55,262 bases of DNA from Prosthecobacter debontii (lineage in GTDB: Bacteria; Verrucomicrobiota; Verrucomicrobiia; Verrucomicrobiales; Akkermansiaceae), in the NCBI GenBank assembly GCA_945869465.1, contig CAMBPB010000011.1, positions 1 to 55,262 on the forward strand. The letters run 5' to 3'. Numbering within the stretch: the stretch's first letter is position 1; each line of letters begins with the position of its first letter. The notes under the pieces are model-generated. The model did no database searches and was not told the DNA's origin. It worked only from the letters and a program-made list of their open reading frames with translations. Below are positions 54,601 to 55,262 of this stretch, piece after piece. The position numbers and the translations under genes are program-made.

Positions 54601-54775
54601 CGTGAAGCTGAAGCGCCTTTTCCACTACTTCGGCGACAAAGGCGGCAAACCGCGCGGGTACTTCCTCCGCATCGATTTTTTTCAGAACGGATCGCAGTTC
54701 CGGATGCGCCTCCAACAGTTCCCGGGTGTCGCGATCGATGAGCCTGTCATAGATTCCTGCTGGGAGAGGCTTCAT
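51650..54775 (-). CDS. PLD-nuclease, SF2 helicase and DUF3427 fusion protein
   Basis: A 1041-residue protein. Residues 140-275 form a phospholipase-D-like nuclease domain: LHAKAYHF and IGSANLSEP (HKD-type site). Residues about 310-690 are a superfamily II helicase: NLIVAATGTGKTVISAF (Walker A), VDEVHHGAAE (DExH), LLGLTATPERMDG (motif III) and LQQLGRGLRH (motif VI). The C-terminal 250 residues fit DUF3427 (GSASFTSPGQIGVGVVHF, MYQDYPVSRELIHW). Such proteins occur in defence islands and probably unwind and cut invading DNA. The start is coupled (ATGA) to a small upstream ORF. The HNH protein at 50829 may be its partner. Confidence 0.85.
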   Translation of the reverse strand: MKPLPAGIYDRLIDRDTRELLEAHPELRSVLKKIDAEEVPARFAAFVAEVVEKALQLHESTEDRLKLCNEIIGHISASEATAHLDGRHLSGEVKNVLAEVSPAAFGTAMYPRPATPIWESSLFTGATTDPRLDHELVQEIHSADRIDFLVAFIRWSGLRLLRQALEDAVKRGIRVRVITTSYMGASESRAVEWLASLPNVEIKVSYDTDRTRLHAKAYHFHRESGFSTAYIGSANLSEPALTSGLEWNLKITNQDLPHILEKFLAEFETYWNSHEFVPFDPNEPGRFREAISSAKRRRESPGMTFFADLRPHPFQERILESLKVEREVHGHFKNLIVAATGTGKTVISAFDYARFRREAEKEGRAARLLFVAHRKEILEQSVGCFRAVLRDMNFGELQVDQYQAANYDHLFCSNLSLRNLRLWEKLGPEFFDFIIVDEVHHGAAESYRDIFEQFRPKVLLGLTATPERMDGKSILDDFGGRFAAEIRLPDALEEKLLCPFHYFAVSDPVSLADNRFWSSGKYEIRELENVYTGHDLLAKQRVNAVLTALDRYHGDHRNARAVGFCVSVKHAEYMADCFSQVGIPSRALTGQTDSDQRAEIVGQFRAGDFAFLFVVDIFNEGVDIPDIDTVLFLRPTESLTIFLQQLGRGLRHAPEKDCLTVIDLVGQMHQRYRIDRKFAALLPNRRFRIDREVAADFPHLPAGSSIILEKHARKHVIASIERHYANLQAAVVEDITTFEHETRLPLTFGNFIKETGYQPHQLLGKKSWSEWKHDAGISDNTLREEPGALGYGITRTALLTSPGFLETVRSFADAEGNPDGFSPTEKLRLHYLLRQKSGNGGPHQNVDESLREVGQHPNVLADLREVGCWAKEITSARGGVTPETKHWAFELHGTYTTVDINVILGSASFTSPGQIGVGVVHFREQNTYALLMTFQKSEKDFSPSTMYQDYPVSRELIHWQSQNNTTLDSQAGRHLTGHDEAGYTILVFARLVKQEFGVTMPFVYLGPAKIVDFHGERPITCHWKLDVPMPWDLYQAARVGG

Positions 54776-54903
54776 GCGATCAATTGTTCGATGGCGGGGG
54801 TGAAGAGCACGCTGTAAGAAAAGCCGGAAGGCTGATAGGTAGCCAGGAAAAAGAGATCAGTCGAAATGAAGCCTCCGCCGCCAAATGTGGAGTCATGTAT
54901 CAT
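54772..54903 (-). CDS. 43-residue ORF coupled to the DUF3427 helicase
   Basis: ATG 54903 reads MIHDSTFGGGGFISTDLFFL then a hydrophobic stretch ending FTPAIEQLIA; the stop overlaps the helicase ATG (ATGA). It is too short for a confident call. It may be a leader or a small subunit, or the C-terminal relic of a lost gene. It overlaps the upstream repeat ORF by 11 bp. Confidence 0.3.
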   Translation of the reverse strand: MIHDSTFGGGGFISTDLFFLATYQPSGFSYSVLFTPAIEQLIA

Positions 54904-55141
54904 CCTTCTTTAACCAACCATTGCGACCACCGAAGTAGTCGTTGCGAAGACCAAAGCGGTCGTTGCTGACGCCGAAGTGGGCGTTGTGAAGGCCGAAGCG
55001 GTCGTTGCGAAGGCCGAAGTGGTCGTTGCGAAGGCCGAAGTGGGCGGTTGCGAGGAATCCGGATGGATGAGCCTCCGGCGGCAGAAGGTGAAGTGGGCGG
55101 ACCGGGCCGGAGCCCAGGGCGGTTGCCCGGAAATCAGCCAT
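54893..55141 (-). CDS. ORF with heptapeptide repeats encoded by the 21-bp array
   Basis: An 82-residue frame with six imperfect heptads of the form HFGLRND (HFGLRNDHFGLRND ... RFGLRNDYFGGRN). It ends GWLKKDDT. The repeat peptide comes entirely from the 21-bp DNA array, so translation is unproven. The plus strand also has an open frame, but broken. Coupling to the two following genes by overlaps favours the minus strand. Confidence 0.3.
   Translation of the reverse strand: MADFRATALGSGPVRPLHLLPPEAHPSGFLATAHFGLRNDHFGLRNDRFGLHNAHFGVSNDRFGLRNDYFGGRNGWLKKDDT
54921..55046. repeat. 21-bp tandem array, six copies
   Basis: Six head-to-tail units of 21 bp, consensus TTGCGAAGGCCGAAGYGGTCG, start at 54921, 54942, 54963, 54984, 55005 and 55026. 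The last two are nearly identical and the third is the most diverged. The arrangement has no spacers, so it is not a CRISPR. It lies directly upstream of the helicase transcription unit. Confidence 0.9.
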
Positions 55142-55210
55142 GGTCGATGTTCATTGGCGATTTAAGAAAATACTAGACATTGGCCTCCGTTTTGGCAGTT
55201 TCAGCCTGCC

Positions 55211-55262
55211 ATGGAAACACTGATGACCAAATCCGCCCTCGTTGTCGACCACCTCGTCCTAC
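55211..55262 (+). CDS. partial ORF running off the window end
   Basis: ATG 55211 reads METLMTKSALVVDHLVL and continues open to the edge. Only 17 residues are visible. No family can be named. The 69-bp space before it may hold a promoter shared with the minus-strand unit. Confidence 0.25.
   Translation, partial: METLMTKSALVVDHLVL

Noticed and set aside
54921..55046. CRISPR array
   Set aside because: The units are contiguous 21-bp repeats with no spacers and no cas genes.
1..55262. tRNA or rRNA genes
   Set aside because: I looked for cloverleaf-like stretches and rRNA landmarks and saw none I could support; a covariance-model scan would settle this.

Overview
The window looks like a chromosomal segment of a GC-rich, Gram-negative member of the Verrucomicrobiota, close to the Verrucomicrobiaceae/Luteolibacter type. 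This is inferred from gene content only. It carries a pseudopilin gene cassette of the kind named Verru_Chthon, a cytochrome-c/PSD1 plus DUF1501 gene pair typical of Planctomycetes and Verrucomicrobia, and a didermal envelope set (LptD, LpxD, Skp/OmpH, Mpl). It also has a eukaryotic-like UDP-glucose pyrophosphorylase and a SMUG1-type uracil-DNA glycosylase.

Layout. 1-2.1 kb: two decaying secreted-protein genes with frameshifts and an octamer repeat. 2.07-2.94 kb: a PaaX-family gene (Cas2-like central domain) lying exactly between two long perfect palindromes that share a 28-bp core. 2.97-4.16 kb: acyltransferase. 4.2-9.84 kb: a five-gene overlapping operon of GspH/I/J/K-like pseudopilins plus a secreted partner. 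10-16.3 kb: AsmA-like protein, potD remnant, HAD phosphatase, UGPase, YbjN-like protein, an orphan Hpt protein coupled to a membrane protein. 16.8-22.2 kb: cysS and leuS separated by a REP-associated tyrosine transposase (RAYT). 22.3-32.5 kb: glutathione peroxidase, YkgJ-like protein, repeat protein, M14-like peptidase, SDR epimerase, LptD, nitroreductase, M16 peptidase. 32.8-34.1 kb: isocitrate dehydrogenase, followed by an 870-bp non-coding stretch with two consensus DnaA boxes. 35-43.9 kb: SirB1-like protein, SMUG1, heme O synthase, SGNH esterase, GH29 remnant, LpxD-Skp, Mpl, CBS-type pyrophosphatase. 44-55.3 kb is accessory: an intact vapBC, PSD1/DUF1501 genes, a broken vapBC, heptamer repeats, two 66-bp direct repeats flanking a DUF4926 gene, an HNH endonuclease, a PLD-helicase-DUF3427 protein, and a six-copy 21-bp repeat.

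How the genes work together. The envelope genes cover lipid A acylation (LpxD), LPS export (LptD), outer-membrane chaperoning (Skp) and peptidoglycan recycling (Mpl). The pseudopilin cassette could form the tip of a type II secretion-like pseudopilus. The terminal 11 kb mixes toxin-antitoxin, nuclease and helicase genes with several short repeat families and looks like a small defence/mobile islet. The most unusual items are the palindrome-bounded PaaX/Cas2-like gene and the HNH plus DUF3427-helicase locus with its upstream 21-bp array. Coordinates and starts come from reading the sequence; family assignments are motif recognition without database searches.
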